Below are positions 1-39,919 of a DNA stretch of 64,000 bases, in pieces; within the stretch, counting starts at the first letter, position 1, and each line of letters starts with the position of its first letter. Source of the DNA: Charina bottae (Eukaryota > Chordata > Lepidosauria > Squamata > Charinaidae); NCBI GenBank assembly GCA_023362775.1, contig JALMGJ010000003.1, positions 48,181,916 through 48,245,915 on the forward strand. Direction: 5' to 3'. The translations under genes and the position numbers were made by a program. The notes under the pieces were generated by a model. It searched no databases and was not told the DNA's origin. It worked only from the letters and a program-made list of their open reading frames with translations.

Positions 1-340
1 TGGGGACGGATCCTGTGCTCCTGATGACCCCTCCGGGCAGGTTTCCCTTTGCCCCACAATATTCTGGGGAGCGGAGGGTGGCAGCTGTTTCCCCGCCACT
101 CCCGGTGGGGTGGCCGGGCCGGGTTCGCGGAGCCGCTGGCTGCGCGGAGCCACTGGCTGCACCCCCTCCCTCCGTGAGCCCCCCGCCCCCTTCCACGCGA
201 TTGGCTCCCGCCCGCAAAACCCGCCCCCTTCCACGCGATTGGCCCCCGCCCGCAAACCCCACCCCCTGGCTCTCGAGCACTTAAAAATGTGCACGAGCAT
301 ACCAAAATGGCTCTCGGCTCAAAAAGTTTGCCGACCCTTG
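1..340 (+). mobile_element. hAT-type nonautonomous element, right part (left end outside window)
   Basis: The right end reads AAAAAGTTTGCCGACCCTTG, the inverted form of the hAT/Charlie end CARGGGTCGGCAAACTTTTT. It holds two units of a 'ccacgcgattggctcccgcc' minisatellite (about 195-268). The next eight bases, acctagag, would be the target duplication. Confidence 0.6.
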
Positions 341-354
341 ACCTAGAGTTACTT

Positions 355-357
355 CTG

Positions 358-408
<51 letters not shown>

Positions 409-495
409 TAATTCGATTTATATCACTGCTCCATCTCCCCCTAGGGGGACTCTAGTTGAAGTGGCGTACAAGTTGATTAAATAAATAAATAAATT
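355..495 (-). mobile_element. L2/CR1-like LINE 3' tail with (ATTT)n
   Basis: (ATTT)n at 358-409 is followed by 'ttatatcactgctccatctc' and '...gggggactct', the inverted form of the common 'agagtcc..ggagatgggcggtgatata' tail. Confidence 0.6.
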
Positions 496-653
496 CTTGT
501 CCCTTTCTCCTGCCCTTCACAAGTTCTTGATGGAACTGTTGCTGAACAAAAATCAGAGTTGAAATAGCTGGTTTTCTTTGTTAACTTACAACATTTTTTG
601 GTCTTCATTGATTGTTTGATTCATTCTTTTACTTGAAGGTACTGTATATAGAG

Positions 654-1189
654 CAGGGGTCCCCAACCTGTGGGCTGCGGCCTGTTAGGAAGTGGGCCAC
701 AAAGCAGGAGGTGAGCGGTGGTCTCAGGAATGAGCCTGTCCCTGCCGCCATGAGTCGGAGGAAGAGCAGCCGGTAGCAGGAAGAAACTGGGAAGGTGCAA
801 AGACAGAGCCTGAGCCGGAGCAGCTGATTGGTGGGGATCCTGAAGGGGAAACACCTCCACCTATCAGCATGTGGCAAAGAAGGGCGGAGAGGTGGGCCGA
901 GGAGCATGAGGCCCGATTGGCCCCCACTTGCAAATGGTCTGTCCGATTGGCTCCCGCCTGCAAACCCTGCCCCCCATCCGCGAGATTGGCTCCCACCTGC
1001 AAACCCCGCCCCCCAGTCCATGTGATTGGCTCCCACCTGCAAACCCCATCCCCCGTCTGTGCGATTGGCTCCTGCCTGTAAACCCCACCCCCGTCCACGC
1101 AATTGGCTCCCGCCTGCAAACCCCACCCCCTGGTCCGTGGAAAAATTGTCTTCCACGGAACTGTGTGGCAAAAAGGTTGGGGACCCCTG
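654..1189 (+). mobile_element. hAT MITE with internal minisatellite
   Basis: The ends are CAGGGGTCCCCAACC and GGTTGGGGACCCCTG, perfect inverted repeats, flanked by a perfect 8-bp duplication atatagag at 646-653 and 1190-1197. The right half (about 911-1125) is a tandem array of ~39-bp units of the form 'gattggctcccgcctgcaaa' plus a C-rich run. No transposase is encoded. Confidence 0.92.
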
Positions 1190-1197
1190 ATATAGAG

Positions 1198-2169
1198 AAA
1201 CCCTTTTTATTATTCTCAGCATCCTTTGCCAATTTTAATTCATTGTCAGCTTCAGCTTTCTTGACACCATTTTTACGGTTTTAAGCTTCCAATGTGCACG
1301 TTTCCTCTTTCCAACTCCGCTATATGTTCTTTTCTGTTTTCAAATCATCTGTAGCTTTTGCATTTGGGCATTTCTCTCTCCCTAATGCTGAATTTCTGGA
1401 AGTAATGTGAATTGTTCCTCAGCAGCAAGAAATAATCTTGCAGAGTTACTGTATGTATTCTCAAAGCAGACACCATCACTGTTAGGAGAGGAACACTGAT
1501 TTAAAATGGGCTGGAAATGCTTATTAGGTAAGGACTAGCAGAATGATAATTTCATTCCATGAAGAGCAGAATGAATACGTGTGTTTTAAGAATATATTGG
1601 TGAAATGTGTATCTTATATATAAAGACAAAATGTAAATAATTGTTACACTCAGTTCTTGAAACAGCCATGACATTTTAAAAAAAATCACCTCCCCTCCCC
1701 CCTTTTTTTTAGGTGGACTACATTTCTTCTGATGAAGTTTCACTAATGGCTTGACATCTGCAAATTAAACAGAATTCTCATTATGGAATATACAGATGGT
1801 ATGGATCCAAACTTCATCTTAATTGAAAGTCAAGCACTTCCATTGTTAACTAAAAATTATATTTTACTAAAAACAACACAAAAACACTTTCACATTTGAA
1901 ATATCCCTGCCAAAATGTGGGGACATTTTACATATTCATCTGTGTTCAAAATCTATCTGTGCAATGGCAGAAACTGGTATGTACTATAGAAAGGAAATAT
2001 TTCTGAATGGTGGCCATTAATAATAGCTTGTGATAAATGATTGGAAATTAGGAAGATGGGACTTCCAGCTTTACAGATTTATCAGACTGCTTTTTGCCAT
2101 TCTTTGACTTTCCCTTCAGTCTGTGGAAAGAGACCCGAGTTCATAAATTCTAACCAAAAAGAATGCAAG
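1198..2169. other. Unassigned sequence, upstream KANK4 region
   Basis: No coding similarity is seen apart from the 22-nt candidate exon at 1506-1527. Confidence 0.5.
1506..1527 (+). CDS. KANK4: Candidate first coding exon of KANK4 (22 nt)
   Basis: An ATG in good context (A at -3, G at +4) opens seven codons (MGWKCLL) plus one base, followed by a strong donor, TTAG|GTAAGG. The phase (1) is exactly what the exon at 4301 requires. With it, the residues before the conserved PYSVETP block number 22, against 23 in human KANK4 as I remember it, and the shared E-[ED]-KDPP run falls at the same residue numbers. The seven residues themselves do not resemble the human start, so the match rests on length, phase and splice signal only. 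The true first exon may lie elsewhere or left of the window. Confidence 0.28.
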
Positions 2170-2183
2170 TAGGAGATCCAGAC

Positions 2184-2519
2184 TTTCGGGGCGTGGTGGC
2201 TCAGCGGGTAAGACGCCAGGCTTGTCGATCGGAAGATCGCAAGTTCAGAGGTTCGAATCCCTAGCCCCGCGTGACGGAGTGAGCTCCCGCACTAGCCCCA
2301 GCTCTTGCCAACCTAGCAATTCGAAAGCATGCAAATGCAAGTAGATGAATAGGTACCACTTCAGTCGGTAGGTAACAGTGTTCCGTGTGCCTCATGCCGG
2401 CCACATGACCGTGGAAGTGTCTTTGGACAACGCTGGCTCTTCAGCTAACAAACGGAGATGAGCACCGCCCCCTAGAGCCGGACACGACTGCACAAATGTG
2501 CAGGAGGAACTTTTACCTA
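2184..2519 (+). mobile_element. tRNA-derived SINE, Sauria/squamate type
   Basis: Pol III box A TGGCTCAGCGGG is at 2197-2208 and box B GGTTCGAATCC at 2250-2260. The 3' part has 'gagcaccgccccctagag' and ends in a BovB-like tail. It is flanked by a perfect 14-bp duplication, taggagatccagac, at 2170-2183 and 2520-2533. Confidence 0.93.
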
Positions 2520-2533
2520 TAGGAGATCCAGAC

Positions 2534-30403
<27,870 letters not shown>

Positions 30404-30763
30404 AAGGAAATAAAAAACTGTATCTGCTTGAATGAGAAATTCATAACAAAAGACTTATTATATTAGCCAACTCTGTAACCACTTTATATGCCAATGATCT
30501 AGCTGATAACCACTGATATATCTACTTATGGAAAAAAGGAATTATGCCAATTATTTACATACATTCCTCATAAATGAATCACTCTCCTAAGCTGCTTTTA
30601 TAGTCCTGATTTATGCCCCCTGGAGCAAATGAGGATTAGATTATTGCATTGCCTTTTTACTAATAACTGTTCTTTGTTTCAAATTACTGTCTTCTTAAGG
30701 GGGAAATCTGAGCCTATTTTTTATTTCTCAGTGCAGTACCTTTGAAAAGCATTAAGAAGCTAT

Positions 30764-31126
30764 TTGTTGACTCTGGACATACGTCTTCAGTTGCCTAGAA
30801 TGATGGTCACAAAACGGAATATTGGTGGACAGCAAAAGAGATTCAAAGATACTCTCAAAGCTAATTTTAAAAAATGTAATATCAGCATTGAGAACTGGGA
30901 AGCCCTAACTCATGAGCGTTTCAATTGGAGGTCAGCCTTTATTAAAGGCACTATGGACTTTGAAGAAGCACGAGTACAGGGCGAAAGGGAGAAAAGAGCT
31001 AAAAGGAAGGCACGTCAAGCAAACCCTCATCATGACCGTCGCCCACCCGGAAACCTATGCCCTCATTGTGGGAGGTTGTGCGGATCCAGAATTGGCCTTT
31101 ACAGCCACTTACGGATCCACTGTTAA
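30764..31126 (+). mobile_element. LINE ORF2 C-terminal fragment with C2H2 finger, in KANK4 3' UTR region
   Basis: A 120-codon open frame holds GGQQKRFKDTLKANFKKCNI, ENWEALTHERFNWRSAF, a basic stretch, and CPHCGRLCGSRIGLYSHLRI followed by H (C-x2-C-x12-H-x3-H). This layout is the known tail of some non-LTR retrotransposon polyproteins. It starts 361 bases after the KANK4 stop, in sense, with no polymerase domain. Confidence 0.65.
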
Positions 31127-31189
31127 AATTTTACCCTTGGAAGACAATCTTACTCGGCTACGAGTGATCGCCAATGAATGACCCATTTA

Positions 31190-34090
31190 TAAGGATAAAG
31201 TGCTTCCAAAAATGTTATGAACACACCAAAGCTACTGTACTCAGTGAAGATACTGGTAATACTGACCTATTTTGACAGATTTAGTATATTTGGGTAACCT
31301 GATCCTAGGTCAGTTTATATGAATTATCAGGGTACCATGATCTAGTAAAGGAGATAAGCTCCCTGCAAGGTCACCCCTCTTGATTCTTTTATTTGCTTCA
31401 AAGCTTGATGCTGCCAGAGTTTACTTAATTCCAGAAACCAATTCATTGTTGTGAAAGGGAATCATTTAAGTGCCGGATCTTGTTCCCACTACACCAGAAC
31501 AAAGCATCATTTCAGAGAGAAGGGACCACTTAAGGAAATAGTTTGGGCCTGATCCCAATGCTGTCCAGAGGATCTTTATTAGTATAAGTTGCACTGAAAC
31601 TCATATGCCCGAGAGTCACCCAGATGTCATGAGACACTCTTCTTAAAAAAAAACCTTAGATCCAATAAAGACTTGCTCTATGCTCCCTTGCCGCCAGCTT
31701 CTACACTGTTTCCCCATTTCATACATATGTAGAAAGTGGAGCTGAGTTTCACAGGAAACCTATTGTGAAAATATAACTCTGGATCTAGCAGTGAGATCTT
31801 GCCCTTCCTTATCTTCTGTATTCCTGATATCATCTAATGTTAGGAATGCTATGCAATCGTGCTATACTTTTCTGCCCATGCTAATAGCTAATGATTTCTG
31901 TTAAGGGTGGTAAAGAACACATCAAATTTCACATTATCAGCTTGTAAAACTAGGCATAACAAGGAAAGCAGACAAGAAGGCATGGAATTAAAATATAGAC
32001 CCTCATAGTGAGTTCTTCCAACCCCAGAAAAATCAACTCATTGAATTAGCTGAGAATAGTGACCCTGCTCTTAAAATGAATGTATAGTAATTTGCTCTTA
32101 CAGCATATGGTGTTTCCAATTTAGCTACAAGCACAGTAGTAAAGCAATACTTATAAAAATAGATAATGCATGCTATTTTTTAACCAGCTTTTCAAAGCAA
32201 AACTCAGTTAATTTGTAAGTTGTGCTATTTATTAGTATTGATTTCGGTAGGTACCAGTGATCAGTGCTTTCTCAGCACGCAGTAAATATAGATTAAGATA
32301 TATTTTACTAATCCAAGTGACTTGAGGTATATGGCTGAAATATAAGTATTCAGAGCTAAGTATATCAGACAGGGCCTGAAAGAAAGTAGATTGGAATCTA
32401 CTGCTAAACCCTAGGTTATCAACAGGCTAATGATTCCAAATTATTTAACCAAAGTAAGAATAAATGTTTCTTTATTAGGGGATTGGTATCCTCCCCAAAA
32501 TGGGAATTGGTATCCTCCCCAAAATGGGAAGAAATAGGAGTGAACTTATATACAAGCTCTAGTTTCGACATGAAAAAGAAAGGCATTTCTTTTAAAACTA
32601 ATTGAACTTGCTTTGTAATAAAAAAGAAGTCCGTATGAATAGCAATAGCCTGCCTATTTTTGATTTAGAAAAATATGTGAATGTATCCAATCCAAATGCA
32701 CACATTATTTCTTATATATTCAAAAAGCACAAACATGTTGTTTTCTGTCCCTTTGGAATTATTATATACATAGCACTTTTAAGTCATGTAATTTGAATTT
32801 GACTTAACCCATCGAGATGAAGTATATTTTTCTCTGGAAGTTTGAGGACAGATTTGATACAAGTACAGCTTTTTCTTTTTTGGTAAGCTAAGCACAAAAT
32901 AATTCAAACTTCCTTGTGAGGATTATTGTTTGAGGTATTTTCATAATTGGGTTTTGTAGAGTCTTTCTCATTATGGCTTCATATGAAAGGTGGCTTTTGG
33001 GCAAACATCTGTTCCTTAGTTTCATCAGGCAAAACTCTCGGAAATCCCAAATTTGGGGAAATGAAATATGATGTAATAATTTAGCTGCCACCTTGTTCCA
33101 TTTACGGAGTATCCCACCCACAGGGTAGCTAGAACTTGCTGAAGTCACTGCAATGCACACAAGACAGGCTTTCCTTGAATTTCCATTATTCACACAATAA
33201 CTTTCAAACATACATTCCATAGTCTTAGAACTGTGCAGGCAGCTCCTCACTCTCAACCTCCCTCCCCACCCCCGTGGATCAATTAAAGTTCAGGGTGATG
33301 AATTATAATATGCATTATGTATACTCTTAGTGACTCTGTCTCAGCTTTGGCCTGCAAGTGTAACATTTGAAACTACTTAATTTGCTATGCATGTATGTCA
33401 TATCAGTTTTGCTTAATTTTTTGGGATATGTTTGCTGTAATCTTTTGTTTTCAGGCAAATAAACTGAACAGAAAAACAACCACTTTTTCGCTGCCTGGCA
33501 AATACCTTTTGAAAATCTGATGTGTATTATAAGCATGGTCAGATGCAACATGGATGCTACTGATTAAAGAAAGAAATTACATGCTCTTCTAGGAATGTAC
33601 AAGATCTCATGGCCGCCACACTGCAAGAAGCATCGGGGTTCCTTTAAAACTGAAACCTAAAGAATATGGCTGTACAGCACCTTGGAAATAATTTGGAAAA
33701 GATACCTTAAAGCATGAAAAGCACACGTTTAACTTTGTAGCTCTTTAAAGCAGCTACATCTTTTCCTGAGGTTGCACAGCTACTTTATGCATGAGTTTCT
33801 TTCCGCAAGACATAGCCTTGTGTTCCCCCCTTATTTCTTACTCATTTGAATTTTATAAATGGAGCCACATTTTATTTGGACTTGGGATCTGTGGTTTGCT
33901 AAAATTATAATAGTGAGATCTATTTAGGATCAAGGTATAATTCCAGGGACTGGTTTTGATCAGTCCACAGTTCTCTGAATTTGAACGTGACAAGGATCAA
34001 TTGTTAATGTAGCAACACGGCAGAGCCTGAAGGATGAAAGGATAGATGCCTCAAACCACCTTGCCCAGGAATTACACTCCTAACTCTGCC
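31190..34090. other. KANK4-PATJ intergenic or 3' UTR, nothing recognised
   Basis: A 28-bp direct repeat ('ggggattggtatcctcccca' type) at about 32478-32526. No coding or transposon ends seen. Confidence 0.4.
31664..31669 (+). promoter_or_regulatory. Candidate KANK4 poly(A) signal
   Basis: A CCAATAAAGACT context lies 1.26 kb after the KANK4 stop, a reasonable 3' UTR length. The UTR would then contain the LINE fragment at 30764-31126. No transcript evidence is available. Confidence 0.25.
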
Positions 34091-34094
34091 TTCT

Positions 34095-34401
34095 GCCTTG
34101 GTGTAATGGTTTGGTAGTTGTTGATCGGAAGGTCACAAGTTTGGCGGTTTGAGACCCTAGCCCTGTGTGACGGAGTGAGTTCCCGCACTCGCCCCAGCTG
34201 TTGCCAACCTAGCAATTTGAAAGCATGCAAATGGAAGTAGATGAATAGGTACCACTTTGGTGGGAAGGTAACAGCGTTCCGCGCGCGTCATGCCAGCCAC
34301 ATGACCGCGGAAGTGTCTTCGGACAACAAACGGAGATGAGCACTGGCCCCTAGAGTCGGACACGATTGCACAAATGTGTGGGGGGAACCTTTACCTTTAG
34401 A
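34095..34401 (+). mobile_element. Sauria-type SINE, diverged
   Basis: Matches 2184-2519 from 'gatcggaaggtcacaag' to 'ggggggaacctttaccttta'. The box A region is decayed and box B is ggtttgagacc. Confidence 0.85.
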
Positions 34402-34424
34402 CTTCATAACAAATATGTCTTTTT

Positions 34425-34652
34425 TTCTTCTTCAACTCAGTATTGATTCCTGGTGACTACACAGACAAGTCCATGCAGTTTTCTAGGCAGCATTTTTGGA
34501 AGTGGTTGCCATGCCTTCTTCCTAGGGTTGAAAGAAAGTGACTGGCCTACGGTCATCCATGAATTCTATGCCTATGGCAGAACTAGAACTCAGGTTTCCC
34601 CGCTCCTAATCCAACATTTTAATCACTAGATCAAACTGGCTCTCCTATGTGC
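34425..34652 (-). mobile_element. 'gagagccagtttggt' SINE, b-tail
   Basis: In inverted form: 'gactggcctacggtcatcca', 'cagaactagaactcaggttt', and a head ending 'caaactggctctc'. Confidence 0.75.
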
Positions 34653-34881
34653 CGAACTGGCAAATAAGAAGAAAAAATGTCAAAATTAAAAGCACTCCTC
34701 TAATGGAGTGTTGGGGCATGCAATTAGAAAAATCAAGCCTTTCTCCTTTGAGAGATAGCTCCATTTCACAGAATGTATGATAATCCAATTTTATTAAAAA
34801 GAAAAAGACAACATACTGTAAAATATCCTTTTAGCTTTAAGTAGTCACCTAGAAAACATTTAGAGACCAAGGAGATAACAT

Positions 34882-35430
34882 GAGAGCCAGTTTGGTCTAG
34901 TGGTTAAGGCACCAGGCTAGAATCCAGGAGTCTCTGAGTTCTAGTTCCACCTTAGGCATGAAAGCCGGCTTGGTGACCTTGCGCCAGTCCCTGTCTCTCA
35001 CCCCTAGGAAGGAGCCAATAGCAAACCAGGAGACTGAGAGTTCTAGTTCCGCCTTAGGCATGAAAGCCGGCTGGGTGACCCTCGGCCAGTCCCTGTCTCT
35101 CACCCCTAGGAAGGAGCCAATAGCAAACCAGGAGACTGAGAGTTCTAGTCCTGCCTTAGGATGAAAGCCAGCTTGGTGACCTTGGGCCAGTCCCTGTCTC
35201 TCAGCCCTAGGAAGGAGCCAATAGCAAACCAGGAGACTGAGAGTTCTAGTCCTGCCTTAGGCATGAAAGCCGGCTGGGTGACCTTGGCCCAATCGCTCTC
35301 TCTCAGCCCAACTCACCTCACAGGGTTGTTGTTGTGGGGAAAATAGGAGGAGGAAGGAGTATTAGGTATATTCCCTGCCTTGAGTTATTTATAAAAATAA
35401 TAAAGGCAGGATAATAAATTAAATTAAATT
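34882..35430 (+). mobile_element. 'gagagccagtttggt' SINE with four tandem internal units
   Basis: The head is 'gagagccagtttggtctagt'. The ~102-bp unit ('gagttctagtcc...', 'ggctgggtgacc...', 'ccctaggaaggagccaatag') then occurs four times, and the a-tail ('cacctcacagggttgttgtt', (AAAT)n) closes it. Because the unit is a multiple of three, repeated peptides such as KEPIANQETESSS appear in both strands; they are not genes. Confidence 0.9.
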
Positions 35431-35739
35431 AAAATGCAAAATCGCTCAAATCACAGGATAATTCTGGGCAGATCCTAAATGGTATTGATCTGCCTCTAAT
35501 TTAGAGGAATGCTATTGTAAAGAGTTTTCAAACTGCATAAAAACATACAATTTACTGAGCATGTACAAGGGTAACTTTACTTCACAGAAGGGCTGCTGTT
35601 TTGAATATAAAATGGAGAGTTCTCCGAAAGTCACTGGGCTCTTAGAAAAAAGTAAACTAATCAACAAGACCTTTCATATTTTAGCAGGGTGACTGTGGGT
35701 CACATGCTGACCAAGAGCATCTCCAGCTCAAATCATATT

Positions 35740-35815
35740 TGAAAACCGCCCAGAGTCTGCCATGGTAGAGATGGGCGGGGATAAATCCAAATAATAAATA
35801 AATAAAATAAAAAAT
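35740..35815 (+). mobile_element. L2/CR1-like LINE 3' tail
   Basis: 'gaaaaccgcccagagtctgc', 'agatgggcgggga' and (AAAT)n. Confidence 0.7.
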
Positions 35816-36324
35816 TTTATCCGAAATATTGATAATATCCCTCCTTTGACCTTTCTATGCTATATAATACAATTAAGAATCTTCTTCAGTAGGAAGTCTC
35901 AACAAGGTATCTATGAACTTGGTGGTAAGTTGCCATTTAAATTAGTCATACAAGCATGCTGGCAGAGTTGCTCTTTTAAATTTTTTATGAGTCTTCTATA
36001 ATTGCATTGAGAGGAAAGTTTATAAAAAGTTTAAAGGATGCCAGGATTGATAAAAGGAGTCACTGACGTTGAAAGGTAATCAATGCAAAGGCCGCCTCTG
36101 AAGGCTGAAACAAACTAAATCAATCTGAGAAACCAGCCCAGCTGTCAAAATAAACTTATATGCTCTGTACTTGAGGTAAAAAAAAAAATAGTGACCACAG
36201 CAGTGTAAAGAGTTGCTTTAAAATGTTAAGCCTCTTATTGAACTGCCCTTGTTAAAAAATAAAACTATAGCCTTAGTCATTCCATCGCTAAACTGAACTT
36301 GTAACACAATTATAATTTTTTTAA

Positions 36325-36546
36325 AAAATCCGTTCAATTGTGTCTCATTCTTGGAGACTGCCTGGACAAGTCCCAGCAGTTTTCTTGGCAAGATTTTCAG
36401 AAGTGGTTTGCCATTGCTTGCTTCCCAGGGCTGAGAGAAGTGACTGGCCCAAGGACACCCAGCTGGCTTTGTGCCTAAGGCAGGACTAGAACTCACGGTC
36501 TCCTGGTTTCTAGCCCGGTGCCTTAACCACTACACCAAACTGCCTG
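36325..36546 (-). mobile_element. 'gagagccagtttggt' SINE, b-tail
   Basis: Inverted copy with the BovB-like end 'ttcaattgtgtctcattctt' at the left and 'ccactacaccaaactgcct' at the right. Confidence 0.8.
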
Positions 36547-37016
36547 TCTACAATTATAATGCCATCGGTAAATCAAATATTTTTTTGGGGGGTGTCTGTT
36601 CTCATCAATCTCCCCCACCCCTTTCTTATGTTTCCTCCCTTTTTTCTTCATGGATTTGCCTCCACAAAATATAGACTTATTCCAGTACCAGTTTGAGAGT
36701 GTGGTGGATTCAATAGTTAGATTTGCCCCAAATTGCCAAAGTACTAGACTCAGAAGCACAGGATTTTACACTTTTTTTCCAAACCTTGAACTAAACCTTG
36801 ATTTCATTACTGTGCTTCAGGAAGGAAGCTAGTTTCATTTCACCCCAGAAGGTCTTTCTATCTCACATTCCGTTATTTGTGTCCATGTCTGAATTATACT
36901 GCAAGCCAGGCACAATCTGTGACCGATCAAGCTGATCTAGTTCAAAGTCACAGAGGTTGGCTCTCCACAGTCAGGGGAAAATGGTGAGCTAAACCAAACT
37001 TCACTCCAGCGCGCTC

Positions 37017-37017
37017 G

Positions 37018-37056
<39 letters not shown>

Positions 37057-37366
37057 ATATCCCGCCTTTATTATTTTATAAATAACTCAAGGCAGCAAAC
37101 ATACCTCATACTCCTTCCTCCTCCTATTTTCCCGACAACAACAACCCTGTGAGGTGAGCTGAGCTGAGAGAGCGCGACTGGCCCAAGGTCACCCAGCCGG
37201 CTTTCATGCCTCAGGCGGGACTAGAACTCTCAGTCTCCTGGTTTGCTATTGGCTCCTTCCTAGGCCTGAGAGACAGGGACTGGCCCAAGGTCACTCAGCC
37301 GGCTTTCATGCCTCAGGCGGGACTAGAACTCTCAGTCTCCTAGTTTCTAGCCCGTTGCCTTAAAAA
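37017..37366 (-). mobile_element. 'gagagccagtttggt' SINE with two internal units, preceded by (CT)n(TA)n
   Basis: The (CT)n(TA)n run is at 37017-37055. An inverted a-tail, two ~102-bp units separated by 'tggtttgctattggctcctt', and the degenerate head follow. Confidence 0.85.
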
Positions 37367-37564
37367 AGAGAGAGAGAGAGAGAATATCACACTGGATTCA
37401 CAAGTTACAGATTTACCAATTAAACAAAATTGTAAATCATTAAGTACGTTATACAACCATATTACTAAATATTATGCATTGAATATTAATATTAGAAATT
37501 AATAATATATATTCTTCTAAAACAAAAGAATGCTAATAATTTATTTATATATTATATATCCATA

Positions 37565-37735
37565 CAGGTGTGTGTGTGTACACACACACACACACACATG
37601 TATACACATATAATGTACACATCTGCATGCACACATTTCCACAGATATGCAGTGTGTGTAAGATATATTTATGTCTGTACGTATATGTACAGTATATATT
37701 TGTGTGTAATATATGTGTGTGTATGTATGAATGAG
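37565..37735. repeat. (GT)n/(CA)n rich microsatellite tract
   Basis: gtgtgtgtgt followed by acacacacac (self-complementary), then diffuse TG/TA repeats. Confidence 0.9.
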
Positions 37736-37739
37736 AACA

Positions 37740-39915
37740 GATCAATTAAATGTGTATGGGATCCCACTTAATAGAATGATATTGAAATAGAGAAGCCGCA
37801 TCTCTTTCATTCCCTAAGCAGCCTTCTTCCCAGATATTTGTGTTTGTGCTATAAATAAACAAAGAAGTGGAAGGGAGAAGTCAGTGGCTTTGATTGAAAA
37901 ATGCACAGTTGTGTACATGGAGTATAGTAGGGTTCATATCGTATCAAAAATTTATTTTTTGCAATGTTATGTTCTCCAGCCCTTGAACCCCATATTTTTA
38001 CAAAGTCCAGGGCACCACAGAAGGCCAAGAAGGATAGGAACTTCATTTCATTCAGGGTAACTAAGTCAGGATCCAAGCAATTCCTCACTGGAAAGAGGAA
38101 TTGCACATTTCCTATTAGTAAAATTCACTGACAATTCAAAATATACCGCCTATTCCCTTTATTCACATAAGCAAATAACCTGATCGTGAACAGTAACATA
38201 ACTCTATCATTAAATCCCTCTGGCAGGAAAGTCTTAACTACAATTTCTCTGAATTAACTGAAGATAACCCCAATATTTAATGCAAAACTTTTAAATATCT
38301 TATGTTGTAATAACAAATGAGCAATTTATTTCTGAACTATTATAAAAAAATACTTGTACTTGTCCTGGTTTTAGAAATCTCAGATCACGATGCATGCATT
38401 TCTGAAAACGTTAGGCTAAGGAAGCTTTCAGTTCCTCTAAATTTACTCTCAAAACCAGAATCCTTGAGTGAATATTGTATAAAACATACTTCCCTACCAT
38501 GCTATGCTGCTATAGAAATAAGTAACAGAGCCACCTTAAAGAATGGATTACTCTGGGGCTCCATGAAATGAGCTGCAGCATGCAAGACAGAAGTGAAGGA
38601 AGACAGCAGCAGAGTTTTCTGCAGACTTTGAAGCTGATGTAGACTCTGCATCAGTTTGAAGGCTTCTTAGTGTGCTGAGGAGACTTTTTCAAACCTGCTT
38701 CCACTGGATCCACTCCATTCTTCTTTTTCAGCATTTCTAAACCTGGAGTTTCTCAACTTTGGAATGAGCCAAAGCTGGAGGTGTTAGTGGGAGGGAGAGA
38801 AGAAGGAGGAAGTAGAGGAGATTCCTGATCACAGATTTCCTGCACTGAATAAGATTTTATTCTTTTGTTAAGCGTAGACACACAAACATCAGTTGGACTT
38901 TAAGAAATGGTGACAGTCATCAGCTAGGAAAAAGAAGAACCACAGCCTACACACACTGACAAAAAGATTGAGTGTTGGACATAAACTAAGTGCAGTGACT
39001 CATCTTGACCTTGAAACAGCTATTTCAAGGATGTTGAATATACAACAATTTATCCATTCGAACAGCTGCTGCCATTAGAATGGAAGAACTGGGCAAAATA
39101 TGCTGCAGTTTTGATTAAGAGTTATATGAAGCTGAAGCATTCCTCTGCTATAGGCGCATATCTGGACTGAAACTACTCTATGTTATACATTGAGACAGTT
39201 TGTATTATTTTTCCGCAGCTTTATTTCATCCACCTGCTTCCCACTGATAAACACATACTTCTCACCATAAAGTCAAAGGAACTCTCCCTGTTCTTCTTGA
39301 TGTATGTCGCCAGCTGGTGAATAGTTCAAGGGAAGGATCCGGAACATGCTTAATCCATGTTGCTAAGAACAACAGCCTGGGTGGCCATTACTACCCACAA
39401 AAAGCAAGTAATGATGACTGAACTAGAAATTCTTCTTGTTTCTCTACCATTTTTAAAAAAGTTGTGTTTTCCTTGTTTTCTTTTTAAAAACTCACCTCCT
39501 TTAGAAAGGTTTATAGAAATGGAGCGTTTAAATCTTCCCCATTAATTAATTAGATTAATTGGCAAAGTGCTAGCAGCTTTTCATGGCACAATTTTCAGTT
39601 CCTACAAAGCAGTAATATAATACATAAATGTATTACAATTACCACTATGACTAAAATAAAAACAACTATACAGTATTTTTTATTTATTGCATCCATTTAT
39701 ATCTCATCTAGCTGTATTACCATAACACTCATCCTACGAAGGTGGATGGACTGAGAGTTACTGGCTCCAAATAAGCAAGTTTACTCCATAGATAACAGGA
39801 CTTGAGACTGAATACAAATCTAACATTTTAACTATTGCCACTTCTGTGGTTCTTACGTAAGTCAATCATTTATTGATTAAAAGAAAACCCTCTTTCTTCA
39901 CATTTTACCATAGGT
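37740..39915. other. Intergenic, nothing recognised
   Basis: No coding or repeat ends recognised. Confidence 0.4.
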
Positions 39916-39919
39916 GGTC

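Noticed and set aside
621..1284. Overlapping proline/cysteine-rich ORFs on both strands
   Set aside because: All come from the GC-rich minisatellite in a hAT MITE.
2184..2519. Functional tRNA gene
   Set aside because: Boxes A and B are present, but the structure, the 3' body and the 14-bp duplication show a SINE.
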